From Symbiodinium natans (taxonomy: Eukaryota; Sar; Dinophyceae; Suessiales; Symbiodiniaceae), in NCBI GenBank assembly GCA_905221605.1, contig CAJNDS010002335.1:656887-720886 (forward strand): DNA of 64,000 nucleotides, read 5' to 3'. Under the pieces are notes generated by a model. That model was not told the DNA's origin and did not search any database. It saw nothing but the letters and a program-made list of their open reading frames with translations. The position numbers and the translations under genes are program-made. Positions 38,136 through 48,067 of the stretch are shown in pieces. Each line of letters opens with the position of its first letter. Position 1 is the stretch's first letter.

Positions 38136-38399
38136 GTGTACGTACATCATGCGTATGTAACCCCAGAGATGAAGCGGTTGCTTCCTTCCATGGCTGCTTT
38201 GGGGGGGGGGACAAATGTTGATAAATATGAAGATTGGAATCCGTCTGACCCTGTAGCGTCCGGGTCTGACACGACTGCTTGGCATGCTGGGCGAGCTTCG
38301 TGGCATTCAGTGTCCGAGAAACACCAAGCAGACCTGTACCCTATACATCCTAAAATGTATAAATCCCAAAAGGCCATTGCACCGTGCAAGTACCATTAA
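38136..38399 (+). CDS. Uncertain ORF, 87 codons
   Basis: The ORF reads M-Y-V-H-H-A-Y-V-T-P-E-M-K-R-L-L-P-S-M-A and ends in TAA just before a CCCTAAA-like block. Minus-strand ORFs overlap it. It could be an exon or a decayed repeat; no family is recognised. Confidence 0.25.
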   Translation: MYVHHAYVTPEMKRLLPSMAALGGGTNVDKYEDWNPSDPVASGSDTTAWHAGRASWHSVSEKHQADLYPIHPKMYKSQKAIAPCKYH

Positions 38400-38535
38400 A
38401 AACCCGAGACCCCAAACCCCAAACCCAAAACCCTAAACCCCAAACCCAAAACCCTAAACCCCAAACCCTAAACCCCTAACCCTAAACCCTAAATTCCCCA
38501 ACAGCCCCCCCCCCCCCCCCCCCTCTGACTGGTAG

Positions 38536-38581
38536 GTGGGCTTCAGCCCCGCGGACGCGGTGCGGATCCACGCCATGCTCA
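38536..38581 (+). CDS. EF-hand gene exon 1 (partial gene)
   Basis: GGTAG|G opens V-G-F-S-P-A-D-A-V-R-I-H-A-M-L, with one base carried over a GC donor. It can be extended in phase to GTTTAGGG at 38593, so the donor is uncertain. A 19-base C run lies just upstream. Confidence 0.6.
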
Positions 38582-41430
38582 GCTGCTTGGAGGTTTAGGG
38601 TACTTATTAACCAACTGTTCTAGGGTCTAGGGTTTAGGGTTTAGGGTCTAGGGTTTAGGGTTAGGGTTTAGGGTTTAGGGTTTTAGGGTTTAGGGCTTAA
38701 TGTGCTTTCGGTTTCAGCTCAGAATCGTGTAGCCAAAGCCCTCGGCCCGAAAAAAAGGCCTTGGCGATCCTCCTAGGCAGGCATGGGAGAGAGGAGATCA
38801 CCCTGCCCTAAACCCTGAACCCTGAACCCTGAACCCTAAACCCTAAACCCTAAACCCTAAACCCTAAACCCTAAACCCTAAACCCTAAACCCTAAACCCT
38901 AAAACCCTAAACCCTAAACCCTAGACCTCCGAGGCAGCCATGGGAGAGAGGAGATCACACGCGAGAACTTCATGCAGACTCTCCGGGATCTCCTTTCGGC
39001 CGTGGTGGGCTCGAAGACGCACCTTGAAGTGTCAAGACCTGGTGGTCCATGTGCCGTTGAGGCTTTAGGGTTTAGGGCTTAGGGTTTAGGGTTTAGGGTT
39101 TAGGGCCCCAAAGCTACTTCGTGCGAGCCCCTTTTGAGGCCCAAGTGTGAACTAGGTACGTGGACCCTTAGGGGCTGAAATGGTTTTCAGGGTTCAAAGG
39201 GTTTGGAATAGACCTCGTTGTTCCCTGAAATCCTAACCCTAAACCCTAAACCCTAAACCCTAAACCTTACAACCTGGATCCGAAACCTTTAGCCCCCAAA
39301 CCCCAAGCCCTAAACTCCCAACCCTAAACCACCCCAAACCCTAAACCCTAAACCCTAAACCCTAAACCCTAAACCCTACACCCCAAACCCTAAACCCTAA
39401 ACCCTAAACCCTAAACCCCAAACCCCAAACCCTAAACCCTAAACCGCAAGGCACCTCTCCTTTCGGCAGCTGCGCGTGGTCATGGCTACGGCCTTTGAGC
39501 GCTTCGACATGGATGACGAAACTTGGAGATGAAGGTTTAGGGTTTAGGGTTTAGGGTTTAGGGTTTCGGGGTTTCGGGGTTTCGGGGTTTGGGGTTTAGG
39601 GTTTTGGAGTTTCTGTTTTGGGGTTGGGGGTTTAGGGTGTAGGGTTTGGGGTTTGGGTTTACGTTTAAGGTTTAGGGTTTAAAGTTTAGGTTTTTATGGT
39701 TAGGCTTTGGGGCTTGAGAGTGTAGGGTTGTAGGGTTTTGAGTCCACCTACCCTATGCGATTCGGGTAGAGGGACCCTAAGCCCTAAACCCTTACCAGCA
39801 ATCCTGAACTCCCTGAAACCCTAAACAACTTTAACCCGAAACCCTAAACCCGAAACCATAAACCCTAAACCCCATTTCTAAACTTGCTCCGGGTTATGCG
39901 AGGAGAACCCAGGCCTGCCAACAAAAGGAGCTCCTGTGGTTTGCTATAGGGTCCTTGAGGGAGAGGGGTTGAAGTGGGGTTTAAGATTGGGGTTTGGGGT
40001 TTGGGGTTTGGGGTTGAGGGTTTAGGGTTTAGGGTTTAGGGTCCCCGAATACTCCCCGCTACTCCCTAAGGCTCCCTAAAGCTTCCCTTAAGGTTTTTTA
40101 GGTACCTACCCCCCCAATGAAGCCCCCGTCCCTGATGAAGGACCTTGTTGAAGCCTTACCCTGAACCCTAAACCCTAAACCCTAAACCCTAAACCCTAAA
40201 CCCTAAACCCTAAACCCTAAACCCTAAACCCTAAACCCTAACCTCGAAGCCAAGGATGGCCACATCTCGGTGGAGGAGTTTGTGCCGTGGCCGCGCTGGC
40301 CTGCCTCGTCTGCCTACGGTCCCCACGAGGATGCCCCCACTTTAGTCCCCCCCCTTTTTTACGGTTCGGGGTTTAGGGTTTGGGGTTTAGGGTTTAGGGT
40401 TCAGGGTTTAGGGTTTCGGGTTTAGGGTTTCGGGCTAAAGTTGTTTAGGGTTTAAGGGGGTTGAGGATTCATAGTCGGGTCCGGGGATGAGGTACCCACC
40501 ACAAGTTCTGCTTTGTTTCGGTTATATTACTTAGGCTATTCCCTACTTCCCTGCTAAGAACCAGACCTTTTCATTTTTCTGGGATGCTCCTAGGGAAGTT
40601 AGACCAAGCTACCAGAATGTGGATATACATTATATATATATATATACAGTATACTAGTAGATGACATGGTGTCCACATCATGGCAACGTGTTCTTCCGTC
40701 CTCAGCAAGAGCCCTCATGTGATGGTCACCCGAAGCCTGTAAACCCTACAAACCATTATAAATCCCTGTAAACCCTAAACCCTGGGTTTTAGGGACCCTC
40801 AAGTCTAAAACTCTAAACTCGAAACCGCTATTTAAACGGAACGGCTGAAGATTCTGGTGCGCTCTGAAAGTGTAAGTGCTTAGGGTTTACGGTCTTCGGG
40901 TCTTCGTGTCTATAGCTTTCAAGGGAGTCATACTCGGACCAGGATGTACCCCTCAAGGGGTTCCTTGAATATACTCCGAATGTGGCCCTTTGTAGGATCC
41001 TCAAGACAGGGCCCCAAAGGTTTAGGATTCAGGCTTGGGGCATGGAGTTTAGGGTTTAGGGTTTAGGGTTTAGGGTTTAGGGTTTAGGGTTTAGGGTTTA
41101 GGGTTTAGGGTTTAGGGTTTAGGGTTTAGGGTTTAGGGTTGTAGGGTTTGGGATTCATGTCTCAGGGCTTAGCTCCGGCGATGAGAGCTGAGAAGGCCCT
41201 TCAGAGACAGAACCGGAAACTTCATACCCCCTGAACCCTCAACCCTGAACCCTGAACCCTGAACCCTAAACCCTAAACCCTAAACCCTAAACCCTAAACC
41301 CTAAACCCTAAACCCCAGGCCTGTGCCTTGCGCAGCTTTGGCATTCACCCACGTCCCGCGGAGACGATGGCGCTGTTCCGCTTTCTGTCCCCGGCATCTG
41401 AGACGGAAGCCCTGGCTCGCGAGGACCTGG
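38536..41430 (+). CDS. EF-hand calcium-binding protein gene
   Basis: Five exons join in phase: 38536-38581, 38934-39015, 39451-39517, 40255-40281 and 41319 to about 41430. The join at 39517/40255 rebuilds a full EF-hand loop, F-D-M-D-D-D-G-H-I-S-V-E-E-F, with calcium ligands at loop positions 1, 3, 5, 9 and 12. A preceding G-R-E-E-I-T-R-E-N-F-M is the end of a likely second EF-hand. Such hands sense Ca2+ in calmodulin-like proteins and in the tail of plant/alveolate calcium-dependent kinases; no kinase domain is visible, so the subfamily is open. Inferred donors are GC, GA, GA and GT, and all acceptors are AG|G. Exons at 36744, 37313, 42344 and 43574 may belong to the same gene. Confidence 0.72.
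38776..38958 (+). repeat. 26-bp direct repeat across the exon 2 acceptor
   Basis: GGCAG(G/C)CATGGGAGAGAGGAGATCAC is present at 38776-38801 and 38933-38958 (25 of 26 identical). The 131 bases between are CCCTAAA units with a few CCCTGAA. Both copies follow AG. Confidence 0.92.
38934..39015 (+). CDS. EF-hand gene exon 2
   Basis: CCGAG|G opens S-H-G-R-E-E-I-T-R-E-N-F-M-Q-T-L-R-D-L-L, ending A-V-V-G-S plus two bases of a Lys codon at a GA donor. The E-E-I-T-R-E-N-F-M block matches the end of an EF-hand loop and its exiting helix. Its first 25 bases are duplicated at 38776. Confidence 0.75.
39233..39447 (-). repeat. Compound CCCTAAA block in EF-hand intron 2
   Basis: Three CCCTAAA runs are separated by CCCCAAA and unique words, ending four bases before the acceptor of exon 3. 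Confidence 0.9.
39451..39517 (+). CDS. EF-hand gene exon 3
   Basis: CGCAAG|G completes Lys and opens H-L-S-F-R-Q-L-R-V-V-M-A-T-A-F-E-R-F-D-M, ending D-D: the entering helix and first loop ligands of an EF-hand. The donor is GA (GAAACT). Confidence 0.8.
40255..40281 (+). CDS. EF-hand gene exon 4, micro-exon of nine codons
   Basis: CCAAG|G opens D-G-H-I-S-V-E-E-F, completing the calcium loop begun in exon 3. The GT donor (GTGCCG) gives a 27-base exon. A longer version reading on to V-P-W-P-R-W is possible. Confidence 0.78.
41046..41135 (+). repeat. TTTAGGG array, about 13 units
   Basis: A near-perfect array in EF-hand intron 4. The same intron also holds a CCCTAAA block at 41228-41315, giving an inverted pair within 100 bases. 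Confidence 0.95.
41319..41430 (+). CDS. EF-hand gene exon 5
   Basis: CCCCAG|G opens A-C-A-L-R-S-F-G-I-H-P-R-P-A-E-T-M-A-L-F, then R-F-L-S-P-A-S-E-T-E-A-L-A-R-E-D: the helix after the EF loop and a further helical segment. TTTAGGG follows at 41434. Confidence 0.65.
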
Positions 41431-41503
41431 GGTTTAGGGTTTGGGGTTTAGGGTTTGGGGTTTTAGCTTAGGGTTTGGGCTTTTAGCTTAGGGTTTGGGG
41501 TTT

Positions 41504-41536
<33 letters not shown>

Positions 41537-41684
41537 GCATATTTGTTTATTTGTCTATTTGTTTTTTTTTTTGGTGGTGGGGGGGGGGGGCTAGGGTTCA
41601 TCGAGTTGGTCGGGCAAATTTGTGGTTAGTTTTAGGGCTCCGAGGGCTTTTAGGGTTTTTTGATGCGAGGTTGATATAGGTAGG

Positions 41685-41832
41685 TTGGGGTGTTCCCCCT
41701 TGTACCAGCAGTCCTTACTGGGGATTGTACCAGCAGTCCATAGTACCCCTATTCTAATCCCTAAACCCTAAACCCTAAACCCTAAACCCTAAACCATCTT
41801 AAGGACTCTTCGTATAAGCGGGGGACGTCCCA
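41685..41832. mobile_element. MITE-like family B, copy 3, with internal CCCTAAA array
   Basis: TTGGGGTGTTCCCCCTTGTACCAGCAGTCC opens and GGGGGACGTCCCAA closes the element. Its centre carries about 38 bases of CCCTAAA (41758-41795). ACCAGCAGTCC is itself duplicated (41702 and 41728). Confidence 0.7.
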
Positions 41833-42343
41833 ATGGGTACGTCGGCTTCGTTACACAAGGGGCTTGGTGAGTCGGGTTTCCGGTGTTGCAGGGTGGTCCA
41901 ATGGGGCTTATGAGCTTGGGCTCCCAGGGTTTATCCTCTGGGGTGTATCCTCTGTTTATCCTCTAGGGTTTAGGGTTTAGGGTTTAGGGTTTAGGGTTTA
42001 GGGTTTAGGGTTTAGGGCAGAACCTTTAACCATTTTAAGCCCTAAACCCCAAAACTTAAACCCCCAAACCTCCGCCTCAAAGGCCAGGAGACTTTTTTTG
42101 TCCACACAAGTCATCCGGAGTCATGGCTCCTTTAGAGTTCAGGGTTTACAGGGCTTAGGCTTTCGGGGAACTTGAAGCCCTAAACCCTGTACCCTCAAGT
42201 GCCCAAACCTTACAGCCGACCAAAGCCCTTAAAACCCCTAGACCTTCACCCTAAACCCGAAAGCCCTATAAACCCTAAACCCTTCACCCTAAACCCTCAA
42301 CCCTAAAGCCCTCGACCCTCAACCTTTGACCCCCCACCTCCAG

Positions 42344-42380
42344 GTCACGCTGCTGTTCGGTGGGGACGAGCATGTCCTGC
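42344..42380 (+). CDS. Exon candidate
   Basis: CTCCAG|G opens V-T-L-L-F-G-G-D-E-H-V-L, with good coding composition and an upstream CCCTAAA-like block (42178-42310). It may continue the EF-hand gene. A GC donor is possible at 42381. Confidence 0.45.
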
Positions 42381-43480
42381 GCCCTTCTGTGCCGCCTTGC
42401 TGTTGCCACGTCTTTCGCCTCTGCTTTTCATGGCGATTATCCTTCTTTCTTTCTGCACATTCGGGTGCGCGGTTTGGCCGCTTTGGTCCTGCGTCCCTAT
42501 TGTGCTGTGTCGCGTCCGCTTCCTCACCCTCCTCGCGGTGTGGTGTGCCTGCTTTGCGTGTCAACCTGCGGTGTTCTATTCCACCTCCGCTTTCTTTTTC
42601 CCTGCTGTGCTTTGGTGAGCAGCTGCTGCCTCTGGCAGTACTACTCTGCTAGTATTGCTGGGGGTGCGGTGCGTGCGACGGTGGCCTCGTCCCACTTCCT
42701 TCGGCTTTCTCCTTCCCCTCACTCTCACTCACTCACTCACTCACTCACTCACTCACTCTCTCACTCTCTTTCTCTTTCTGTCTTCCCTGTTTCTTTGTTC
42801 TGCTCTTCGCATTCTTTTTGCATTCCCTCTGCCTAAGGTGCGGGGGGTGGCGTGCGGCAGTTCAGCGTGCGGTGTTTGTGTTGCTGTTCTTGGGGTCAGC
42901 CTTCGCGCCACATCGTCGGTGGCTGGTGGCCTCCCACCGGGCGCTGCTGTGCCCCGGCTTCTGGTGGTCCTCCTTGGGGTTCAGCTTCGGCAAGCGCCTT
43001 TGCTGGCTGTGGGTTTCTTCTGGCGGTCTCTCACCTGGGCGTTGCCGTGTCCTGGTCTTTGTGGCCTACCTTGAGGTCAGCCCTCCGTGCTCTTGTGCCG
43101 CGTTTCCTTGTGACCTTGGGAGTTGCTATCCCTGTTCATGTCTGGTCCTCCCAACGGGTGTTAGCCTATAGCTCTGCAGCTCCGTGTTCCTTTGTAGCCT
43201 GCAGCTCCACGTTCTTTTGTGGACTTTTGTGGGCTGCTCCTCAACGTCCCTCGTTTTGTCTTGTAGCGCCTGCCACGCCCTGTGGTGGCCACTCCCTGGG
43301 CGCTGTCTTCGGGGAGCGTGCTGTGGATATGCCGGCACTCTGTCACTGCCACTGCCGTGTCATCTCTCTCAACCCTGCAGCGGTTCCACCAAACCTTTCC
43401 TGCTACTCCCTGTCTTCCGGTGGCCCTCCTTGGAGCTCAGCTTTTGTTGGCTGTCTGGCCACCCCTCAAACCTACGAACC
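42381..43480 (+). other. Pyrimidine-rich 1.1-kb block without telomeric repeats
   Basis: The plus strand is strongly C/T-rich (CTTTCTCTTTCTGTC, CCTGCTGTGC), with a (CACT)n microsatellite at 42719-42764. Three overlapping plus-strand frames are open (up to 227 codons), giving Cys/Ser/Trp/Leu-rich low-complexity peptides without motifs. The absence of stops follows from composition, so I read this as a large intron or inserted segment, not a gene. Confidence 0.45.
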
Positions 43481-43573
43481 CCCAAACCTCAACTCCCGAA
43501 GCCCGAAGCCCGAAGCCCGAAACCCTAAACCCTGAACCCTAAACCCTAAACCCTAACCCCCCTAAGCTTCCAG

Positions 43574-43650
43574 GATCTGAAAAGCCCCACCTCTTTCACC
43601 GAGCGATGCCAAGTGGCCTTAGGAGGTGCCCAAGAGATCCCTGGCTGCGG
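43574..43650 (+). CDS. Exon candidate
   Basis: TTCCAG|G opens D-L-K-S-P-T-S-F-T-E-R-C-Q-V-A-L-G-G-A-Q, ending before GTTTCGGGTTTAGGG. CCCTAAA (43516-43556) precedes it. Confidence 0.6.
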
Positions 43651-44033
43651 TTTCGGGTTTAGGGTTTAGGGTTTAGGGTTTGGGGTTTGGGGTTTGGGGT
43701 TTAGGCTTTAGGGGTTTAGGGGTTTAGGGGTTTAGGGGTTTTGGGGCGTTAAGGTTTAGGGTTTTGGTTTGGGGTTTAGGGTGGGGTGGGGTTTAGGCGT
43801 ATAGCTTGCGATCGGGGTTCAAGGGTTTAAGGGGTTTCGGGTTTAGGGTTTAGGGTTTAGGGGCTCGCTGCATGGGCTCTAGTGTTTCGATCCGAGCCTC
43901 ACAGTAGGTGCAAGGGATCAGGACTAGAGGAGTTCCAGCAGTAACCCATCCTGGTGCTTGGTTGGGACACAAAGCCAGAGGGAGCAAACCCCCTGCTTCT
44001 TCTGAAAAACCCTTGAGGGCCTCAGCCTGAACC

Positions 44034-44107
44034 CTACACCCTACACCCTACACCCTACACCCTACACCCTACACCCTACACCCTACACCCTACACCCTAC
44101 ACCCTAC
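44034..44107 (-). repeat. CCCTACA variant array
   Basis: About eleven perfect units of CCCTACA, a homogenised single-base variant of the telomeric unit, bounded by CCCTAAA-like words. Confidence 0.95.
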
Positions 44108-44192
44108 ACAGTGAAGCCTAAACCCGAAACCCTAAACCCTAAACGCTAAACCCCAACGGCTAAACCCGAAACCCTCAACTTGGGGCACCAAG

Positions 44193-44272
44193 GAAAGCAG
44201 CCGAGACCACTGGCTTGTCGAGTGCCGCCAAGGTGCTCGGGACAGAGGCGCTGTCTCAGCTCCCCCTGTCGA
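44193..44272 (+). CDS. Exon candidate
   Basis: CCAAG|G with one leading base opens K-A-A-E-T-T-G-L-S-S-A-A-K-V-L-G-T-E-A-L. A second frame (E-S-S-R-D-H-W-L-V-E-C) is also open. The flanks fit the rule. Confidence 0.45.
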
Positions 44273-44578
44273 CTCCTAGACCATCAAACCCAGACCCTGA
44301 AACCGGTTCGGGTTTAGGGTTTATCGTTTAGGGTTTAGGGTCTAGGGCCTAGGGTCTAGGGTCTAGGGTTTAGGGTTTAGGGTTTAGGGTTTAGGGATTA
44401 CGGCCCCGAACCCGAAAACCCCTACCTGAAGGCTCCTATGTGGTACATTTTGAGGGTTGTTTTCGATCACCCCCCCGCAACTATCACCCAAAAGGAACTA
44501 TGTTGGGACCCCTCAGGTAAAGCCCTAAGAAAACCCTAAGCCCCAAACCCTAAACCCTAAACCGTGAGCCCTCAAGAG

Positions 44579-44629
44579 GAGCCACTGGACACGGATGGTG
44601 CAGAGCCCCTTGCCAGTGTGCAGCTGCTT
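44579..44629 (+). CDS. Exon candidate, acidic
   Basis: AAGAG|G opens E-P-L-D-T-D-G-A-E-P-L-A-S-V-Q-L-L. CCCTAAA precedes it (44533-44565) and TTAGGGTTT follows (44630). Confidence 0.45.
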
Positions 44630-44949
44630 AGGGTTTACGAGTTAAGGGTTTAGGGTTCAGTTTAGGGTTTAGGTTTAGGGTTTGGGTTTTTGGGTTTGGC
44701 TACCAGGGAGGCGGAAATTCCCTGTTATCCTTCGTCTAAACCGCCAAAGTCTTTAAGGCGTTTTGTGGAAACAACTCCTTGAGGATAAGCAATAGTAAAC
44801 AGTTCCCGGCTCACGCCGTCCATCTCTTTTTTAGCTGGTTCCCTGGCTATTAATTAGTTAGGAAGTACCTGCTGTCTTCCTTTGACACGAGCCTATGACA
44901 GGCAGACCCTTACAACCACGACAAACCTTAATTCCTCAACCCTAACGCA

Positions 44950-45000
44950 CCAGTACACAGCAGCACACAGCAGCACACAGCAGCGCACAGCAGCGCACAG
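44950..45000. repeat. Minisatellite of CACAGCAG units
   Basis: About five copies of a ten-base unit CAGCACACAG/CAGCGCACAG. The stretch 44700-45670 otherwise holds short ORFs, a G run (45326) and a TA microsatellite (45418), with no recognised gene. Confidence 0.85.
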
Positions 45001-45717
45001 ACACAAGAACGGGAAGGCCATAGAACTGAGATTCAATTTGGGCTTGCTCAGGGACGTGAATCTTTGGGCTCGGCAAGAAATCACATCCAAGCATGCGATG
45101 CCTCGCCAAATTTGCTGGCGAATCTACTTTGGTTTGTTGCAGATGCAGGTCACGTGAGTGTGCTAGGCTCACAAAACTACCAGCAGCAACATTCACTGCC
45201 GTGGACCCTCAATCCTAAGCAAACCCACTCGGACAGGAACCGCCAAAGAGCTTTTCGTGAACTGTAGTCCGGTAGGTGCCCTACAGGCCCAGGGATGTAG
45301 CAAAGCAGGTTCCCTTCAAAAGTGGGGGGGGGGGGGGGGTTCCGACACGCAGCGGCTTCTAGGATGAGGATGAAAGCGCACTTTTGGGGTATGTAGGAAA
45401 TCTATGTGTGTGTATGTATATATATATATATATATATCTGTACAACAGTATTATATATGTACAGAAAAATATTGAGTGCCCCTATTTTGGGGAACTACCC
45501 TGAAAGACGATTTTCCGGAGCTTCATCGGAAGGGTCTGGGCATGCCCAGCGACGCCACGATCTGTTCATTATGGCAAAACCCCTTACGGAGAAGTTTCAG
45601 GACTTCTCCATTGCTATTTGAGAAGTCCCCAAACCTAAGCCCTGAACCCTAAACCCTAAACCCTAAACCCTCTTGGAGCATCCGGGTGCCCCTCCTACCA
45701 CAGCGTTCTGCGTCGAG

Positions 45718-45787
45718 GATCTTGATGGGAACGGTTGACCTCGCGACGACTGCGATTGCAGCCGGACTGGTGCCGTCCAGGATGCAG
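45718..45787 (+). CDS. Exon candidate
   Basis: GTCGAG|G with one leading base opens I-L-M-G-T-V-D-L-A-T-T-A-I-A-A-G-L-V-P-S, running up to GTTTAGGG. The frame could extend upstream to 45672. Confidence 0.4.
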
Positions 45788-46140
45788 GGTTTAGGGTGGA
45801 GGGTTTACCCGAAACCCTAAACCCGAACCCTGGGTTGAGGGTTGAGGGTTTAGGGAGTGTAGGGGATCTCCGAGCACTAAGCCCTAATCCACTCCTGTGT
45901 CTTTGCCCTAATCCCTTCCCCCTAATATTGAAGGCCCCCCCCCCCCCCCCCCCGCGCAATAAAAACTCGAAAAGCGTTTTTATTATTAGGGGGAGGTTTA
46001 TCGAAATGTCATAATTAATTAGACTTCGGGGTTACTCAAGTAATGAATCAATTACGCCCCAAACCCTAAACCCGTAACCCTAGACCCCAAACCCAAACCC
46101 TAGCCCTAAACCCCTAAACCCCTAAACCCCTAACCTGGAG

Positions 46141-46230
46141 GTGCTGATGCACACCCACATGCACCCGCACGACGCGGGCCACGCAGCTTCCCGGACAGCA
46201 AACAGTCTGGAGGGCGCACAGGATGGGTAC
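46141..46230 (+). CDS. Exon candidate, His-rich
   Basis: CTGGAG|G opens V-L-M-H-T-H-M-H-P-H-D-A-G-H-A-A-S-R-T-A, then N-S-L-E-G-A-Q-D-G. CCCTAAA (46056-46135) precedes it. Histidine clustering suggests a metal site or linker. Repeat family E follows directly. Confidence 0.5.
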
Positions 46231-46234
46231 CATA

Positions 46235-46349
46235 CTTTGTGGTAGTTTACTGTGACTTTAGATCCTTAGCTTTTTTTGGGTTTATTGGGTTTCTTAACAA
46301 GGCGGCTAAACACTTGATTTATAGCTACCCTGCTAAGTACAGCCAAGTA
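46235..46349. mobile_element. Dispersed repeat family E, copy 2
   Basis: Matches 17711-17825 over its length. It is followed by TAGGGGTCGGAATAATTAC (46350), a motif also seen at 1537 and 63037. From 46350 to 47200 only small AT-rich repeats and single telomeric words are seen. Confidence 0.75.
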
Positions 46350-47276
46350 TAGGGGTCGGAATAATTACTAAAAGCATCCCCTTAGGGTCCCTATAATTAT
46401 ACCATAAGAACCCCCCCCCCCAAAAAAAAAAAAAGTAAATAACAATTAAGAATAATAAAATAAAAATGGCGTATGCTATTTTTTTAGGCCTCCTATAAAA
46501 ACAGGGCTTGCTTACTAAGCCAGTAGTTGAACTTTACACTTTTTGGGTGTCCTTGTTTAATGTTTAGGCGATTTAGGGGATTGAGGGGCTAGGGGTTTGC
46601 AGGGTTTATGGGCTTAATGGGGAGTGTGGTTTCCTTCAGTTTTGTAGGGTGCTTAGTCAAGGAATATTCCTGAAGTCATGTAGGAGGTGTTCTCGTTTTT
46701 TTTTTTAAGGTAAGCTGTAAGCTGCTCAACAAAGCGTAATTGAATGACGCAAGTTGCGCTTCGAGCCCCAAAGCTTGAAGTTTCAAGCTGTCAGCGGGAA
46801 CCTAGGGTTCAGGATTTACGGCTTTTAGTAAGGGGAACTTGTTATGGTTCTGGTCCTCTGTGTTTTATAAGGTAGACAAGTTGTAAATAAGGGTTCAGAT
46901 GAAGCGTCCATGGAACAACCCTGTTCCGTTCAGTGTCACCATAGGCTTTCGACCCTACGTCACACTCTCCTGGGACACTCTGCTAGGCCTGGTTGTGCGC
47001 GGCTCATGCGCTTATGAGGGGAAGCTATGACGCCCGGGAATGGAAGCCCGACATACTAGTCTACTACCTTTTGTTTCAGCAAGCCTCGGGACGATTAGGC
47101 CACTAGGGCTTTGCATTTTTGAGGTTTAGGGCTTCAGGGGTTTTACGGTTTGGGATCTTCAGGTTTTGTGTCTTTTAGGAACAGGCTTTAGGGTTTGGGG
47201 TTTCCTAGGTTCAGGGCTTAGGGTTTAGGGTTTAGGGTTTAGGGTTTAGGGTTTAGGGCTTCGGGTTTGCAGCGAG

Positions 47277-47378
47277 GTTTGCTGGGCCTCCCAGTGGCTG
47301 GAGCAGATCCGCGGGGCGATGGACAGCATCTCCTCGTCCGTCGAGGATGTGCGGCTCGACGTGGTGGGCGTATCTTGA
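47277..47378 (+). CDS. Exon candidate, helical, possibly terminal
   Basis: GCGAG|G opens V-C-W-A-S-Q-W-L-E-Q-I-R-G-A-M-D-S-I-S-S, then S-V-E-D-V-R-L-D-V-V-G-V-S and TGA at 47376-47378. The coding character is strong. TTTAGGG (47213-47268) precedes it, an exception. It could be a C-terminal exon. Confidence 0.55.
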   Translation, partial: VCWASQWLEQIRGAMDSISSSVEDVRLDVVGVS

Positions 47379-47725
47379 GCCCCACACCCCGCGCCCGGGA
47401 AAGTTAAAATGTTCAACCATAAATCCCAAACCCTTAAACCCGTGATCACGAAAAAGGCAGCCTAGAAAAAAATGTAAAATCAAACGGTAGTAATCGCACC
47501 CCGCCCCCGCAAGCCCTGATCCTCAGACTCAAAAGGCCTTGGCCCCAAGCAACAAATGGCTGACAAAAGTAGGAGTTTGGCACGGGTTCATGAAAGTCAT
47601 GGTGTCACATAGAAGTAGAAATCTGCATACACCCCTAAACCCGAAATCCCGAAATCCTAAACTCTAAACCCTAGACCCTAAACCCCAAACCCTAAACCCT
47701 AAACCCTAAACCCTAAACCCTACCA

Positions 47726-47817
47726 AGATTCGACTCTGGATGTTTGCTGCCGCTGGTGACTTCCACCTTCCTGGGCGCCCTGAAGTCGCTGTCGGCCAAC
47801 GACCTGGTGGCTTTGAG
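47726..47817 (+). CDS. Exon candidate
   Basis: Open frame F-D-S-G-C-L-L-P-L-V-T-S-T-F-L-G-A-L-K-S, then L-S-A-N-D-L-V-A-L, between CCCTAAA (47630-47722) and GTTTGGGG/TTTAGGG. There is no AG|G at the start, so the 5' edge is uncertain. Confidence 0.5.
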
Positions 47818-48067
47818 GGTTTGGGGTTTGGGGTTTGGGGTTTAGGGTTTAGGGTTTAGGGTTTAGGGTTAGGGTGGGTGTGAGGGGGGGGGGGAACTGT
47901 TGATCTCCTAAATCCTACGCTCTATACACCCTCTAAGCCCTAAACCCTCTAAATCCCCAGAAACACTCAACAAGCCCAAGAACCCGGTAGTCCGCAGGTA
48001 CCCTCTTCCCTTTTTTTAGTCCAAGGTTCCCTTGAAAAGGTAACCAACCCCTCCAAAAGGGTACCCT

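Noticed and set aside
42719-42766. CRISPR-like regular repeats
   Set aside because: It is a simple CACT microsatellite without spacers; the genome is eukaryotic.
42852-43535. A 227-codon ORF as a real gene
   Set aside because: Two other plus frames are open over the same stretch, the peptide is low-complexity, and it ends inside CCCGAAGCC/CCCTAAA repeats.
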